Of a stretch of DNA of 44,254 bases, positions 1-11,850 are shown piece after piece. The notes below the pieces were generated by a model. The model did not search any database, had not been told where the DNA came from, and saw only the letters and a list, made by a program, of their open reading frames with translations. Position 1 is the stretch's first letter. Each line of letters starts with the position of its first letter. Source of the DNA: Chara braunii (Eukaryota > Streptophyta > Charophyceae > Charales > Characeae); the NCBI GenBank assembly GCA_003427395.1, contig BFEA01000041.1:378170-422423 (forward strand), written 5' to 3'. The translations under genes were made by a program, and so were the position numbers.

Positions 1-22
1 CCCCCCCCCCCCCCCCCCCCCC
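1..22 (+). repeat. Poly(C) run at the window edge
   Basis: 22 consecutive C at the very start, followed by a short CT stretch. The run may extend beyond the window. Confidence 0.95.
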
Positions 23-73
23 TTCTCTCTCTCTTGCTTGCCTAAACTGTGTAAAGTACCTGGTTGCTTGGCT

Positions 74-170
74 CTACCTCCGCAATAGGAGGGCAGTAGA
101 ACGTGAGTAAGTGCTGCAGGAGCTACCTCCGCAGTAGGAGGGCAGCAAAACATGAGTAAGTGCTGCAGGA
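74..170 (+). repeat. 49-bp tandem duplication
   Basis: Copies at 74-121 and 123-170 share ctacctccgca-taggaggg and gagtaagtgctgcagga with few mismatches. Confidence 0.9.
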
Positions 171-2280
171 GGGAACGAGAATGATTTATTGGGACTATTG
201 GTCTGGTGCCCAGAGGGGGCTGCTGTTTAGTGTTGTGCACTGTCTTCGTTTGTTCGGGGGTTGGTTCCCATGGGGTCTCTGCCCCATAAACGAAACTGGG
301 TAATGCTCCCAGTGTCTCTATTTCTCCGGGTAGATTGTGAGGACCCCGGCCTCATCAGATTTTTGACAATAATTAACGAAGTTCTATGGGGCGGAAAAAA
401 GCCTGAATGTCAGGGCCCCATTAACGCTGGTCTAGCAATTTCCTCTATTTCTGGCTGCGCATTGATTCTCCATGGTCGTCGCCCCCTCGTTTATCAGGAT
501 GTTCACCGCAATAACTGACAACCCTCCTCGTCTCACATGTTGCCAAGGCTCGAGTGTGAGTTCCCGTCTCTTGTCCTCGTTACTCGCCCGATGCTTCCGG
601 ACTCCTTCCTCTCGTCAAAATTATTTGCTATTTTTTTACAACGAAAAATTTTTATGTCCTTTTGGGAAAACTCTCCCTAGGTTAGCAGATCGTGTTCCTT
701 CAACCTTTCGGTTCCGATGTCTTCCACACAGTCCCGACATCGTAGATCTTTAAGAGGAACTGTGCTCGAATCCGGTCACACCCGCCAAACGCTTTTCTCA
801 AGGAAGTAAAGGGCGACGTAAGGCTTGAGCTGCCCGACAACTGCCCCCCTCATATTCTCGACGTCCCCAACGAGCCATCTTGTAATATCAAGAGAAAAAG
901 AAAAATTGACTTCTAATCGCTGCCAATCAAGCCAAGATTTTCTCTCACTGTTTTCGTCGGACCTTTTTCTCTCGTCTCTTTTTCTTGCTTCGCTTTTTCT
1001 TAATCATCTTTTATTTGATTCCTAGTTGTTTCTTAGTCTTTCATATCGCTTTTCGCGACATTGTCTATCCTCACCCTTGCCCACGACTATCACATCCTGC
1101 CCACGACTATCACATCCTTAATGACTTCCTTAGCCCTGCGTTTCCTTCCTTTGCTGCGCGTGGCCGACTCCGAGTCTAAGACCTCTTGTTTCTCCTTCTT
1201 CTTATCTTTTCTCCGGCTGTTCCTCGTGCCTAAGACCTTCTTTTGTTTCCTCTTTGTAAGTTTTTTTGAGCTTTTTCCTTTCTCATAGGTTGACGACTTA
1301 GGTCACGGTCTCTCAGGGGGCTCTATCGACTCCTCCTCGGCCTTCACCTTTCCCTGATCCTTCTTCAAGTTCGGGTGGAGATCGGTTAAATTCTCTCCCC
1401 GTTTCTTAAAAAACTTTCAACGTGCATCGGACACTGCCTCTTTCTATCTAGCCTCATCTAGCTCTTCAAGTAAGTAAGTTCCTCCTTCCAATCTTTTGAC
1501 CACACGGTAAGGTCTCATTCACCTACTTGCCAGTTTCCCAAACCATGTCCTCTCTAGAGCAGAATCGTAGAGTAAAACTAAGCTTTCGGTATGTATACCC
1601 TCTTGCCTGACTCGAAAATTTTTATTCCATCTTTCCTTGTCATTTTCCCTCTGAGATTTCAGTCTTTCTATGGCGTCCAGAGTGTTATCCCCCAACGTCT
1701 AGATGCGTACGTTTTGAAGAGTTGTGACGTCCACCCTCATGCCCAGCTCGACTTCCTGGTGGGGGTGGCAGTGGACCTGGATGTTGCAAAATGGGGGTGT
1801 GCCAAGGATTTTAAGAAAGTGGGGTCGAGTCCTTACTCGGAACTGGGATCTCCTGTGTCAAGGTTCCAAGGACAGAACTGCAAAGGGGTTCGGACATGAG
1901 GGGGCTTTCTGAATTCACGACTTTTCATGGCTGGGTACTTAGGATGGCCGGTTTTGGCGTGCAGGCGGTGTACGGGAGAAACACAATAGGTATCTCGCCG
2001 CCCAACTCATAGCGCCTACAAGATTTTTAGATCTCAGATTCTGATGTGGATGGTCTCAGTCGAAGGTTGTGTTCTCGATGCTCAACCTCGGTATGAGTCT
2101 GCCAGATGAAGCCCGTCGTTTGGTAGAGGTACTCGGGATCCGTTAATCAAAAGGGGACACCAAATTTCATGCTACGAATTCACATTAATGTTGTCGTTCC
2201 TATCCATGTAGAAGGATTCCAGTAGTGCAGGTCGGACGTGGGCGACTTATGCGAGCTCACGTATACGTGACATACCATTT
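171..2280. other. Pyrimidine-rich non-coding stretch, no gene recognised
   Basis: Short open frames only, with compositions that follow the T/C richness of the + strand. The one structure noted is a 20-bp tandem duplication of tgcccacgactatcacatcc at 1078-1117. Nothing here resembles a known protein. Confidence 0.6.
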
Positions 2281-2301
2281 TATTGGTTGACTATAACATA
2301 G

Positions 2302-2310
2302 ACACGTGGC
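2302..2310 (+). promoter_or_regulatory. G-box/ABRE-like ACACGTGGC
   Basis: This matches the ACGT-core element bound by plant bZIP factors. A TATA-like cataaaaggg lies about 70 bases downstream (around 2371). No gene was recognised on either side, so function is unproven and chance occurrence is quite possible. Confidence 0.2.
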
Positions 2311-3706
2311 ACGAGATCCGTTCACAAAGCAGCTCGACATTCGTGCTTCTCAATCATTCAATCTTACGGCATAAAAGGGAGTTATACATATAAGATTGAG
2401 ACAATCAAGCTGCAATCATCACACATGACATCACCGATAAAAGGAAAGAAATACGAGAGAAACTCCGATGAAAGGGGGGATCTACAAAATCGTACAAAAA
2501 TATGAAACTACAAAGGCAAAAATGACGAAAGTCGAAAACAAAATTTCTAGAACACAAGGAGAGAAGTCCTCACACACCCCAGCACCTCGCGGACTCTTAC
2601 TGCTTCACCATCCTCCTTCTTACCCTGATGCAGGCAGTCCGTCGCCTAGCACCTACCAACAACCCTGAGATGTCATCCCGCTTAGCCCGAGTACGCACGC
2701 GGGGTTTCCCCGAGCTCCAAAGTCCGTCGCGGCCACATGTCAACCATGCACACTCGCCACCAGCTCGTTGGATCGCCCAATTCCGAACTCACCTCTTTGC
2801 ATGCTCATACACGTTTGTGGATCCTCCCGACCCCGCCCCCAAGTTTAGATTAGAGAGCAAATTAGTCCCGCTTGCAAAATTTATAGCAATTAGCATTTGC
2901 GCGAGATAATCGGGATTACGCTAGGCAAAGGAAGGGAGAAAGGAAGGAGGCGCCTATGGTCGGCATACATGGGCCACGACGCGGGGACGTTGCCTCTCTC
3001 CATACATCGATCGAGTCATGTGCCGCTCTTGACCAATGAGATGAAGGGGAACGGGCCCAATGTTTCGGAGCGAAGAGAAGCCAAGAGGGAGAATATTACA
3101 ATTACACTCGCGTTTGCCAAAAAGGGAACAAGAAGATATTAAAGTTGAGATTAGAATTAAGGTGCGGTGGGAATAGAGTGGAGGACAGAGCGCAGCAAAG
3201 CACGTGCGAGTAAGGAGCATCATGCAATTACAAAAGAAAGTACGATGTCCCCAAAATCCTAGTTTGCTTAGAGTCCTAATTCCGAATACCCGTGCGGTCT
3301 CCCGCATTCGTTCCAAAGAGTTATGGATGCTTAGAGAAAAAAACAATTCCATAAATTATTTACATTATTTTCATTGACTATATTAATACAGTTAAATCAA
3401 TACTGGTATTTCGTAGATTGTCGAGGGTTGGGAGACTCGCGTCCGGTAGCGCTATCTATCGCAGGGCATAACTGAGGAGTACTAGCGCAGGCCATTGGAC
3501 CGTGCTGGGTTGACAGCTCGGGGGTCATGGGCATCGACAAAGAGCGTGGCGCCGTGCCATCGCCGAGGTGGGAGCATTGGACTTCTCCGGGGTGAAAGGA
3601 CATCGCGTCACAGTGCCCGGCGTGGGACTGTGGGTTCCGATAGAGGCGAATCGCACGTGGGCGGGCTCCAAAGGGGAACGTATACCATGCACGTGTATAG
3701 GAACGA
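2311..3706. other. Non-coding stretch, no gene recognised
   Basis: Open frames on both strands are short and overlap one another. None shows a domain or motif. No repeat structure was seen. Confidence 0.5.
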
Positions 3707-3959
3707 CCATTTCGTCAAAATGGATATTTTTTATTTTTTGAACGAAATTGAAACCGAGTTTTTTGACCGAGAACTCGTCAGAATTTGTTGTTCCTGAGGG
3801 TCCAGCGTAAAATGCTCGACCCCTCCGACCCCCTGGCTGTACATGGACCTAGCTTGAGACCAGGACCCTCAAGAACAATAACCTTTGATGAGTTTTTGGT
3901 CAAAAAACTTGGTTTCAATTTTGTCCAAAAAATAAAAGATGTCCATTTTGACAAAATGG
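3707..3959. mobile_element. Foldback/MITE-like element with 97-bp inverted arms
   Basis: The left arm 3707-3803 and right arm 3863-3959 are imperfect inverted copies; the left begins ccatttcgtcaaaatgg and the right ends ccattttgacaaaatgg. Between them is a 59-nt spacer. Both arms translate to a related peptide (HFVKMDIFYFL) read outward, a by-product of the symmetry rather than a gene. Confidence 0.8.
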
Positions 3960-4059
3960 CAGTTTAGGAGATTCCCGCGTGAGGACTTGGGCGTGAGACA
4001 AACCACGAGGATGTCAGCATCAAGACGACATTGCCACACAGCAGAGGAAAAACACGAGA

Positions 4060-4430
4060 CTATGCTTACGAGGATAACAATCACGTAACGACTGCCTAAT
4101 AACCAAGGTAAGCGAGGGACAATCGGGGAAGGCAACAGGGTAGAAAGGGTTGAAGAAAGGAAGAATGGAAAAACGGAGGTAAGGAGAGGGTGAGGAGATA
4201 AGTGAAGTGAGAGAACGAGTGTGGAGTGAGATTGAGGAAAAAGGGAGGCTATGCTTACGAGGTCAGTAAGCACGTAACGACTGCCTACTAACCAAGGTAA
4301 TTGAGGGGCATTTGGGGTAGGCAACGGGGTAGAAAGGGTTTAAAGAAGGAAGAATGGAAAGAGAGAGGTGAGGAGAGGTTAAGGAGACAAGTGAAGTGGG
4401 AGAGCGGGTGGGGAGTGAAATTCAGGAAAA
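4060..4430 (+). repeat. 189-bp tandem duplication
   Basis: Copy 1 is 4060-4248 and copy 2 is 4249-4430. Both start ctatgcttacgagg and share cacgtaacgactgcct, accaaggtaa and gggtagaaagggtt. The second halves are purine-rich (gaggaga, gtgaagtg). Confidence 0.9.
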
Positions 4431-5008
4431 CCCTAGGCTACCGGAGTGGCCCGGGTCCACTTGCCCGGTCGGGCCAAAAAAAAATAAAATAAAATAAAAA
4501 AAAAATGAAAATTTTAATTTTAAATTTTATATATATATTTTAACTTAGACACCATTCCATTATATGTCAGATAACGGGTCCGGCGTCGCTTACATATAAA
4601 CCGCAGCCATATAGGGCTGGGAAAAGCACTCCCGACCAATCTCATCCCCGACTGCAGCCAAGAAATTAGGCAGCATTGCTCAAACCCTAGCTGCCACTGA
4701 CTGGTCATTTGAAAGCAGATGCAATTCAAAAAGGATTCAAATCTAGCAGTACTAAACTTAGTATCTCCTAATTACTCACTAATCCTAACATGCTAATTAA
4801 CCAAATATAATTACGATTCCCTAATTAATTACCAACCCTAATACGCTAATTACCAACCCTAATATACAAATTAGGCAAAAGTCATTACGATTCCCCTACA
4901 GAAATGTCATCTCTACTTCCATCTTTCTTCCTCTTTGGCGGATTACTATTCCCCTATGTTCTAATTAGTATCCACTAATTACTCCACAATCGCCATAGCC
5001 ATCTGTCT

Positions 5009-5448
5009 AAACTAAACTAACCCAGCATATAAAACCAATTAAAACCAAACTAACTTTCCTTCCCCCTATCGGATTACCCGTCCCTAGGTTCTCATTAGTA
5101 TCCACTAAATTTCCACGACCGCCACGTGCACCGTAATTATGTGTCTCCAAATCAGCAGGCGGCAAAAAGTAACCCAAGTTACAACACATCAACAAAACTG
5201 TCCCGATTTTCGTTTTCTCCTTCCCCCTAGCTAAGCCCGGAAGTAGAGGCTATACAACTAATTAACTAGAAAAACAAACGACGACAAAACCGTGTGAAGC
5301 CGACTGTTGCAATCCAAGTCCTTCCACCGGTGAATAAAACGCCTGCGACGTGACTAAAACAGGGTCACCGACCTGTGGCCTCACATGCAATTCCGCTCAA
5401 CTCCAAAACGCGGGCCAAAACATCTCATCCAGCAGCACCAATGTGCCA
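5009..5448 (+). repeat. Direct repeat, copy 1 (about 430 bp)
   Basis: Starts aaactaaactaacccagcat and ends agcagcaccaatgtgcca; the partner is at 5792-6219, 783 bp away. The stretch around 4940-4990 is a shorter, weaker copy of its first part (attagtatccacta). LTRs of a miniature retroelement were considered, but no TG...CA ends or primer site could be assigned. Confidence 0.9.
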
Positions 5449-5791
5449 GTAGCAAGGGAGGAGCGTAATCAGTCGTTCCGTATCTGAAACCAGCGGACTG
5501 TGGCCCTGATAGGTTGATAATTCTGGTATGACAGCGACGTCCAGATCCCGCCCGCTGACTGTCCCCACATCACTCTCCTATCCCTCCACAGTCAACCAGG
5601 ATTAGTGGCCCCTGTCAGCCCAGACTGGCCCATGGCAGGAGCATGGTAGTGCCTCTTTGCACGTGTCCCCCATAGCGCCCTCGCGCCTTCCTCCCCCAAG
5701 TGCCGCCACCCCACCAACAAGTTCTGGCACAACACCGCCTTCGTTGCAGCGACACCAACGCGATTCCCCGTTGCCCATACGCCCCCCCCCC

Positions 5792-6219
5792 AAACTAAAC
5801 TAACCCAGCATATAAAACCAATTGAAACCAAACTAACTTTCCTTCCCCCTATCAGATTACCCATCCATAGGTTCTAATTAATATCCACTAAATTTCCACG
5901 ACCGCCGCCTGCACCTTAATTATGTATCTCCAATTCAGCAGGCGGCAAAAAGTAACCCAAGTTACAACACGTCAACAAAACCGTCCCGATTTTCGTTTTC
6001 TCCTTCCCCCTAGCTAAGCCCAGAAGTAGAGGCTATATAGCTAATTAACTAGAAAAACAAACGACAACAAAACCGTGTGAAGCCGACTGTTGCAATCCAA
6101 GTCCTTCCAACGCCGGCGACGTGACTAAAACAGAGTCACCGACCTGTGGGCTCACATGCAATTCTACTCCACTCCAAAACGAGGGCCAAAACATCTCATC
6201 CAGCAGCACCAACGCGCCA
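5792..6219 (+). repeat. Direct repeat, copy 2 (about 430 bp)
   Basis: High similarity to 5009-5448, with a deletion relative to copy 1 near 6110 where copy 1 has ccggtgaataaaacgcctg. The 340 bases between the copies contain no recognised gene. Confidence 0.9.
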
Positions 6220-6363
6220 AAATAGGGTGACCCGGATGGCCCGACTGGTAGCCTATGGAAAAACATCGAAAATTGGAAAAATCTGGGGGAGTGATGGGTA
6301 GAGAGATCAGGAGAATATAGGGACAGAGGGTGTGAAGAAGATATTGCACCCCGGGGAAGGAGA

Positions 6364-6556
6364 GAAACAAACGGTCGAAGGAGACGAAGGGGAGGAAGCA
6401 GAGGCGCTGGGCATGGAACTGCGGGGCGGAACAACAAAACTGATCGAAGGAGATGAGGGTCAGGGAGCAGGGAGTGGAACTGCGGGGTGGAACAACAAAA
6501 ACTGATCGAAGGAGACGAGGGGCAGGGAACAGAGGCGTTCGGCATGGAACTGCGGG
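6364..6556 (+). repeat. Three tandem units of about 62-67 bp
   Basis: Each unit carries tcgaaggaga-gag and ends ggaactgcggg. Unit boundaries are near 6364, 6428 and 6490. Confidence 0.85.
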
Positions 6557-6887
6557 CTCCGATAGGGACGGATCACAAGTGGGTGAGCGGAAGAAACAGA
6601 GGCATTGTCAGAGGTGAGCGAGATTGGACGCACCCGCGACAGGGGAATAACAACGGAATAGAGAAGCCACAGGGAAGGAGAGAGAAAACGGACAGGGTGG
6701 AAAAGTGAGGCATGACGAGGGGGGGAAGGCAAGTGGCACATGACGATAGGTGGAGGTACAGCCTCTGGCATATCCTACCCAACCTCCAAAGCAAGTAAAC
6801 CATTAAAGAATAAAATAAGAAAACGAAAAACAAAAGCAAAAAAGAATTGAAAACAAACATCGGAAACAAAGTGGGTCACAGGGGTTA

Positions 6888-9189
6888 TTGTACAGGCAGA
6901 CTGACTGCTACATCATCTACTCCATCATCATAAGGCCAAACAGATTACAGCAAGCACATAAGCGATTGGACTCTATGCTATTCTACAGCAGTACGATGAG
7001 ACAACTACCAGACGAGCGCCTCTGGCATAAACGATGGTCTCATCAGCACAAAGCCCCCCAGCCCCCCCCACAGGTAGAGTCTGGTTTGAGCGAGGAAAAG
7101 CAGCAAATGGAGGACACAGGGGTCCTGACGGAGGAGGAGAAAGAATTGGAGTTACGGGGGAAAACACAGCACAAAGGCCCCACCCCAGCCCAGGGATGGA
7201 GTAACGGTCAGCCGCAACTCACCTGGGTGGACAAACTTAGAAATCCGCACCAGGATCAAGCCCTGACCATCCATCAAGGCCAAGGCAGTCCGCGGACTGG
7301 GAGTCTCGAGATCCCTCCGGATGGGGTGCCACTAGCACGGGTTTTTTTCATGAGAAAATTTTTACTTCTGTCAGAAACCCGAGTGGTAACCCACAGGGGC
7401 AAGCAGGTCATGGTGAAGGCAAATCCTAAAAGTGGCCGGCACGACGTCTAATGCAATATGCCAGTGACTGGGTGTTTCATGACGACGCTGCTTACAAATC
7501 GGTCAATGAGAAAGTCAAGTGGATCGGTCATCGGCTGGAAATACGGAAAAAACAGCACCCAGGACCAATTTCTGATCCAACCAGTCTCCAACACCCTGTT
7601 CACAGTCCTGAGCTTGCATGAATTGGACAAAAGGGTGATTGATGGGTGGAAGCGTTTTTGCTGTGAGCGGTCGGAGGTCCGGATTCACCCATGGGCGCCA
7701 CAGCGTAGACTGGGGCCGGAGGAGAGGAGGGCACAGCTCATCCAAGATTTCTGCTGGGTAGAGTTTCGCCATATCGCAGTCGAAATCCAGGCCGCATTTG
7801 TATACGATTTTGGATTGCTGTATGACATCATAGCGTTCGTAGATCCCCTCCCCTCCTTCGTGGCTAAGAGGGATAATTACTTAATGCTGGCGCTGGATTC
7901 CCCCCAGGCTCACCCGTTTTCCCTTGACAACTTGATCCCAAATCAGGTAGGGGGAAAGGATTATATGATTCACACGGCACATAAACTAAGGCCCTGGTGC
8001 CACAAATGTAGAGCTTACGAACACCTCAGTACTGAGTATGTCTGTCCACTCCATCCACAAAAAAGGATCCGGACAACAGGGAGACTGTTGAGAGACCCTG
8101 TTAAGGTGACCCATTGGAGGACAGTGGACCGGGGACATGAAAGATGGGTTTATATTGACTGTAAGAAGGACGGTACCTCAATTGGGTGGAAATGGGAAAG
8201 AGCTGGGGAACCGGCCTGGGGAACATGCCCCCCAAACACATGACCCCCCCGGCCCCGGTTGAGGAGAAGGTGCATGAGACACAGGTAAGCCCACGGCAAG
8301 GAGGCCAAGAAAATTCAGGCTGGAAAACGGTGGGTAGGAAAGGAGGAAAAAAAATTGGGTTCAAAAACAGCAGGTGGAACCCGGCCCGTTGCGGAAGGAC
8401 AATGATAGTCCCGGCGGCACCTCAGGCCCCACTGCTAAGTTGTACATCCGGAAAGAGGATGGTAAGATGACACCGGGTAACTTCCCAGGGACCCTCCCTC
8501 ACAACAAATACAACAGAGCGGGGGGGGAAACAGCATACGACTCGGAGTGGGGGAGACATCGACACAATTGGAAGGAACGTATAGCCCCTCTAAACGGTTG
8601 GGACAGGTGGAAGCAAAGGGGAAGCCAGAGAGACTGAGGGGGGTGGGGAGTATGGACGTGGAGGCGGGACCGCCAGGGGTGGAAAAGCAGGAAAGATGGA
8701 TGTTGACCCGCTCCCCGCCAACGCCAGCATGTCACCTCTGAGGTCTTGGTCCCGGAATGCGACCTGGAAGGTGAGGAGGAGAGGGTGTCCCCACTGCACC
8801 TACCCGTAGAACAGAAACTGGTCGCCATCCCAGACTGGCTGATGGGTAATTTGAGAGCTAAACACGGCCCCCTCACTGATGACTTCTGGGACAAGGCGTA
8901 CTTAGAATTATTCCCCATGCTTGACACGAGCTCCTCGCTCAAGAATGTACTGGAAAATGGCCTGCAATCGGGAGTGAAGTGGACTGAAGCATGGCACAGA
9001 CTGACTACAATAGTGTTTGCTCGCTTTCAACCGCCACATGCAGCAGCGGCACACAAAGCTGAGCAGGACATGACAGACACTGCACAGGCCCGGAGGTATC
9101 AAGACCCCCCAGTTCTGCAGCAACCTACCCCGCCGCCGGGGCCGGATCCTCCGGAGCCAGATGAGAACGCACCCTTGGACCTGGTGTGA
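6888..9189 (+). pseudogene. LINE (non-LTR retrotransposon) ORF1/gag-like coding sequence, broken
   Basis: Protein-like sequence runs through several frames. 6888-7451 is open but stops at TAA 7449. From ATG 7451 a second frame gives MQYASDWVFHDDAAYK and continues to an A6 run at 7547-7552. After that run the frame to 8243 reads FLIQPVSNTLFTVLSLHELD and ends with a knuckle-like CHKC-x4-H-x6-C near 8000-8050. Further frames (8186-8470, 8374-8637, 8746-9189) carry a WKTVGRKGGKK basic patch and a Pro-rich C-terminus. ORF1 proteins of plant LINEs bind RNA and use a CCHC knuckle after a DUF4283-like region; that assignment is an inference from layout, and the x6 spacing is atypical. No reverse transcriptase follows. 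At least three frame breaks make it non-functional. Confidence 0.5.
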
Positions 9190-10840
9190 AAAAGAACACT
9201 TAGGCATCATGGGCTGTGATTCTGGCCCCTTGTCGCAGGGGGGTGTACTGCTCATCCCAGTTCGGAAGTAAAACGAGAAATGGAAGATGGGATAGTCTCC
9301 GGTAGGGAATGGCAGATAGGGGGGGCGTCACTTTACAGGGTTGGCCGTCCTTTTGGGCCTTGCCACAAAATAGCATGTCTGAGGCAGCCGCTATCATTTT
9401 GCAGATCCCACCAGCATTGTGTGATCGAGGCTATAGCATGTCTGTGCTATTTTGTTGGGGCATGTTGTGATCGAGGCTATTTTGTGCCTGTGCCCCAGAT
9501 CTAGCATTGTGTGATCGAGGCTATTGCCTGCAACGCGAACCCGGCTGCCAATCTATTTTATCGACATCGCTCTTCAGAGCAGGTAACCAAACAATTTACA
9601 CAAGGTTGGCCCCGTGTACCGGCCATTTAAAGAAAAATGAATTAATAAAATCCAAGGAATAAAGCGTACAAGAATAACCCAGCGTCTTTCTACTCCCTAG
9701 TAACCCACCAGGTACTGGATGGTGAAGCCGCCACAGATGATTGCCCACCGGGGACTGGATGGTGAAACCGCCAAGGAATTCCACTCGGGCTCACTTCAAC
9801 CAACCTTGGCTACAGTGCCACTCCAGGCTAGCATGGATGAGTATGTCCCCGTCCACGCCAGGCCCTTACAGGAAAGCGCTTTCTAGTGATGTGGATGACA
9901 GAACTTACTGGAACTACTGGTGGTCCAATCACACTAGAACATGCACTGTCAAAGTTGACGGAAACATGCATCGCACAATGCCAACACGAAAAAGGAGGAT
10001 CAGGGATCCCTCTTTATACAGTGCCGGACGGAATATATTTGTTATGGCGTCGGTGGGGGCAGGATTCGAAAATGCGTCACAGACGAGACGGGCTGGTCAT
10101 TATATGCTGCCAGAGGGAAAACATTTGCTATGGCACCGGTGGGGAAAGGATTTGGAGATGCAAGAGAGGTAGGTTGCTTGGTTGTTTTTTTTTGCTTTTT
10201 TTTGGGGGCCAGGAGGGGCGGCGGAGGACCACCGAAATCACTGCCAATTTACTGAATGTAACACACCCGTACATTATAGACAAATGTGATGCCCGCCCGA
10301 CGCTATATTCATTTCCGATGCCTGGGTTCAGGTGAAGACGGTAGTCGAGATCTTCTAGCAAGAGGGGCCAGCACCTTTTCAGGATCAGGGGAGCAATTTT
10401 CATGACCAGGCGACCTATTCAACGAGTAAGCGATTCAAACTCTTTCCAGGGGAGCATGTCTTCGGGATTACCATATAAGGAAAGACTGAACCTTGCAAGG
10501 GTGGTTATTATATTAATTATATTTTTTTCAATTTAAACTTTATCTTTCATTCTTTTAAATAATAAATGGAAATAGAAAGAAAAGATAATTTCAAAGTTCT
10601 CTGTCAATTAAATAAAATAGAGTGTAAATGGACTTCTCTCTTTCTTGAAGAAGCCAACACAAAGGCCTTCCAGTGCAGGGGGCAGGGGGGGGGAGGATGT
10701 TGGAGTGAGGGATGAAGGACAATTCCTCAAGAATAATTGTTTCAACTATGAAACTGGGCAATGGTCCCAGATTTTCCGGGTTTTTTGTAGAGGCATTCCC
10801 AGACTCCCCTTGTTCTCTTTTAATGGAATGATGGTTTGTT

Positions 10841-10841
<1 letters not shown>
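9190..10841. other. Non-coding remainder of the LINE-like region with small duplications
   Basis: No RT or endonuclease motif is visible where ORF2 would be expected. It contains three copies of tgtgatcgaggctat (about 9420, 9467, 9511); a 39-bp tandem duplication at 9704-9781 (ggatggtgaa-ccgcca); and a diverged 48-bp duplication at 10028-10075 and 10117-10164, which translate as YLLWRRWGQDSKM and HLLWHRWGKDLEM in different frames. The last 150 bases resemble a 3' UTR. Confidence 0.4.

Positions 10842-10892
<51 letters not shown>
10842..10892 (+). other. 51-nt poly(A) tract, likely retroposon 3' tail
   Basis: An uninterrupted run of 51 A follows ttttaatggaatgatggtttgttc, which looks like a transcript 3' end. 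It sits downstream of the LINE-type ORF1 on the same strand, which would place the element end here. No convincing target-site duplication was found by eye. Confidence 0.5.
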
Positions 10893-10895
<3 letters not shown>

Positions 10896-11850
10896 CAAAC
10901 AGAAAAAGAAGAAAGGCTGATGTGCAAGCAAAAATCACATCTAAAGCGAGAGAAGGAGAACAAACGCACCAACGTTTTTTGGTGGCATCAACTGAAAACA
11001 GATGATACCCTCTTTTTTTTTCTTTTTTCTTTTCCTTTGGGCAAGTATGACAAGTTTTATGTCGTCCCTCATTGAGTACGCTCCAAAAGACAGGTAATGA
11101 CTGTGCTCATATTTATATTTATTATATCCAATAAAACCTCCCTCTCAGTCACCCTGACTTTCTCCATGCTGCAGTGTATTCGTCTTAATCCATTCGTCAT
11201 CAACATATGTTCTAAAATTGACTGATAAAATACCCTCTACTGCCCACCCGCCCCTCTCCCACCCCACCGGCCCCCCCGCGCCCCTCTCCCACCCTGCCCC
11301 CCCCCTCCCCCTTATAAGCCCTACATTGCATCACCCCCTCTATACTCTGCATGAATCTCATAAAGATGGTCTTATCGTACCACTCGATCGCTTCACACGT
11401 CCCTCTTTTCATGATGGCCTTTCACATTACCACAGACAAAACCATCGTCCACGAGAACGACTGTCTGCCGTCTGTTTACAAACGGCTCGTATCTCCTGGA
11501 GTCCTCGCCAGTTTTGACTTGAAACTTGCATCCCAAACCCCCCCTCATGCCTTCAAATATACCTCGAGTCCACACTTATATAATTATTATCTTCCACCCT
11601 CGACTCCCAACTTACACTTGTACCCTCGACTCCCAACTTACACTTGTGTGCTCCGCACTCCAGCATCTACACCTTCCTTACCTGTCCATATTATCCAAAA
11701 CAAAATGATAACCTTCTGCATGTCTGCAGCCCTGCATCCCAACTTCCATGCTGGGAATATCTTCTGTGAGAGTTGACATGTGGCCCCCTCGTCACCACCA
11801 CGGCCTCCCACGTCGCCCCCTCGTCACCACGTCGGCCTTCACATATCCTC
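10893..11850. other. Intergenic, pyrimidine-rich toward the right; no gene recognised
   Basis: It contains C-rich low-complexity DNA at 11240-11320 and a duplicated cactt-taccctcgactcccaactta phrase around 11600-11645. Open frames are Pro/Ser/Thr-rich and reflect base composition. Confidence 0.5.

Larger units (their letters stand above)
4432..6256. mobile_element. Possible 1.8-kb non-autonomous element with imperfect terminal inverted repeats
   Basis: The left end cctaggctaccgg has an inverted counterpart at the right end (tggtagcctatgg, about 6246-6258), with GC-rich blocks (cccggg, gggcc) following inward. No transposase is visible inside; the interior is largely the two direct repeats at 5009 and 5792. 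The left end is also similar over about 48 bp to 28518-28565. Boundaries are approximate. Confidence 0.4.

Noticed and set aside
5009-6219. Reading the two 430-bp direct repeats as LTRs of a miniature LTR element
   Set aside because: No TG...CA termini, primer-binding site, polypurine tract or target duplication could be placed.
6045-6545. 166-codon minus-strand frame
   Set aside because: Spans the end of a direct repeat and a tandem array, Pro/Ser-rich from composition, no motif.
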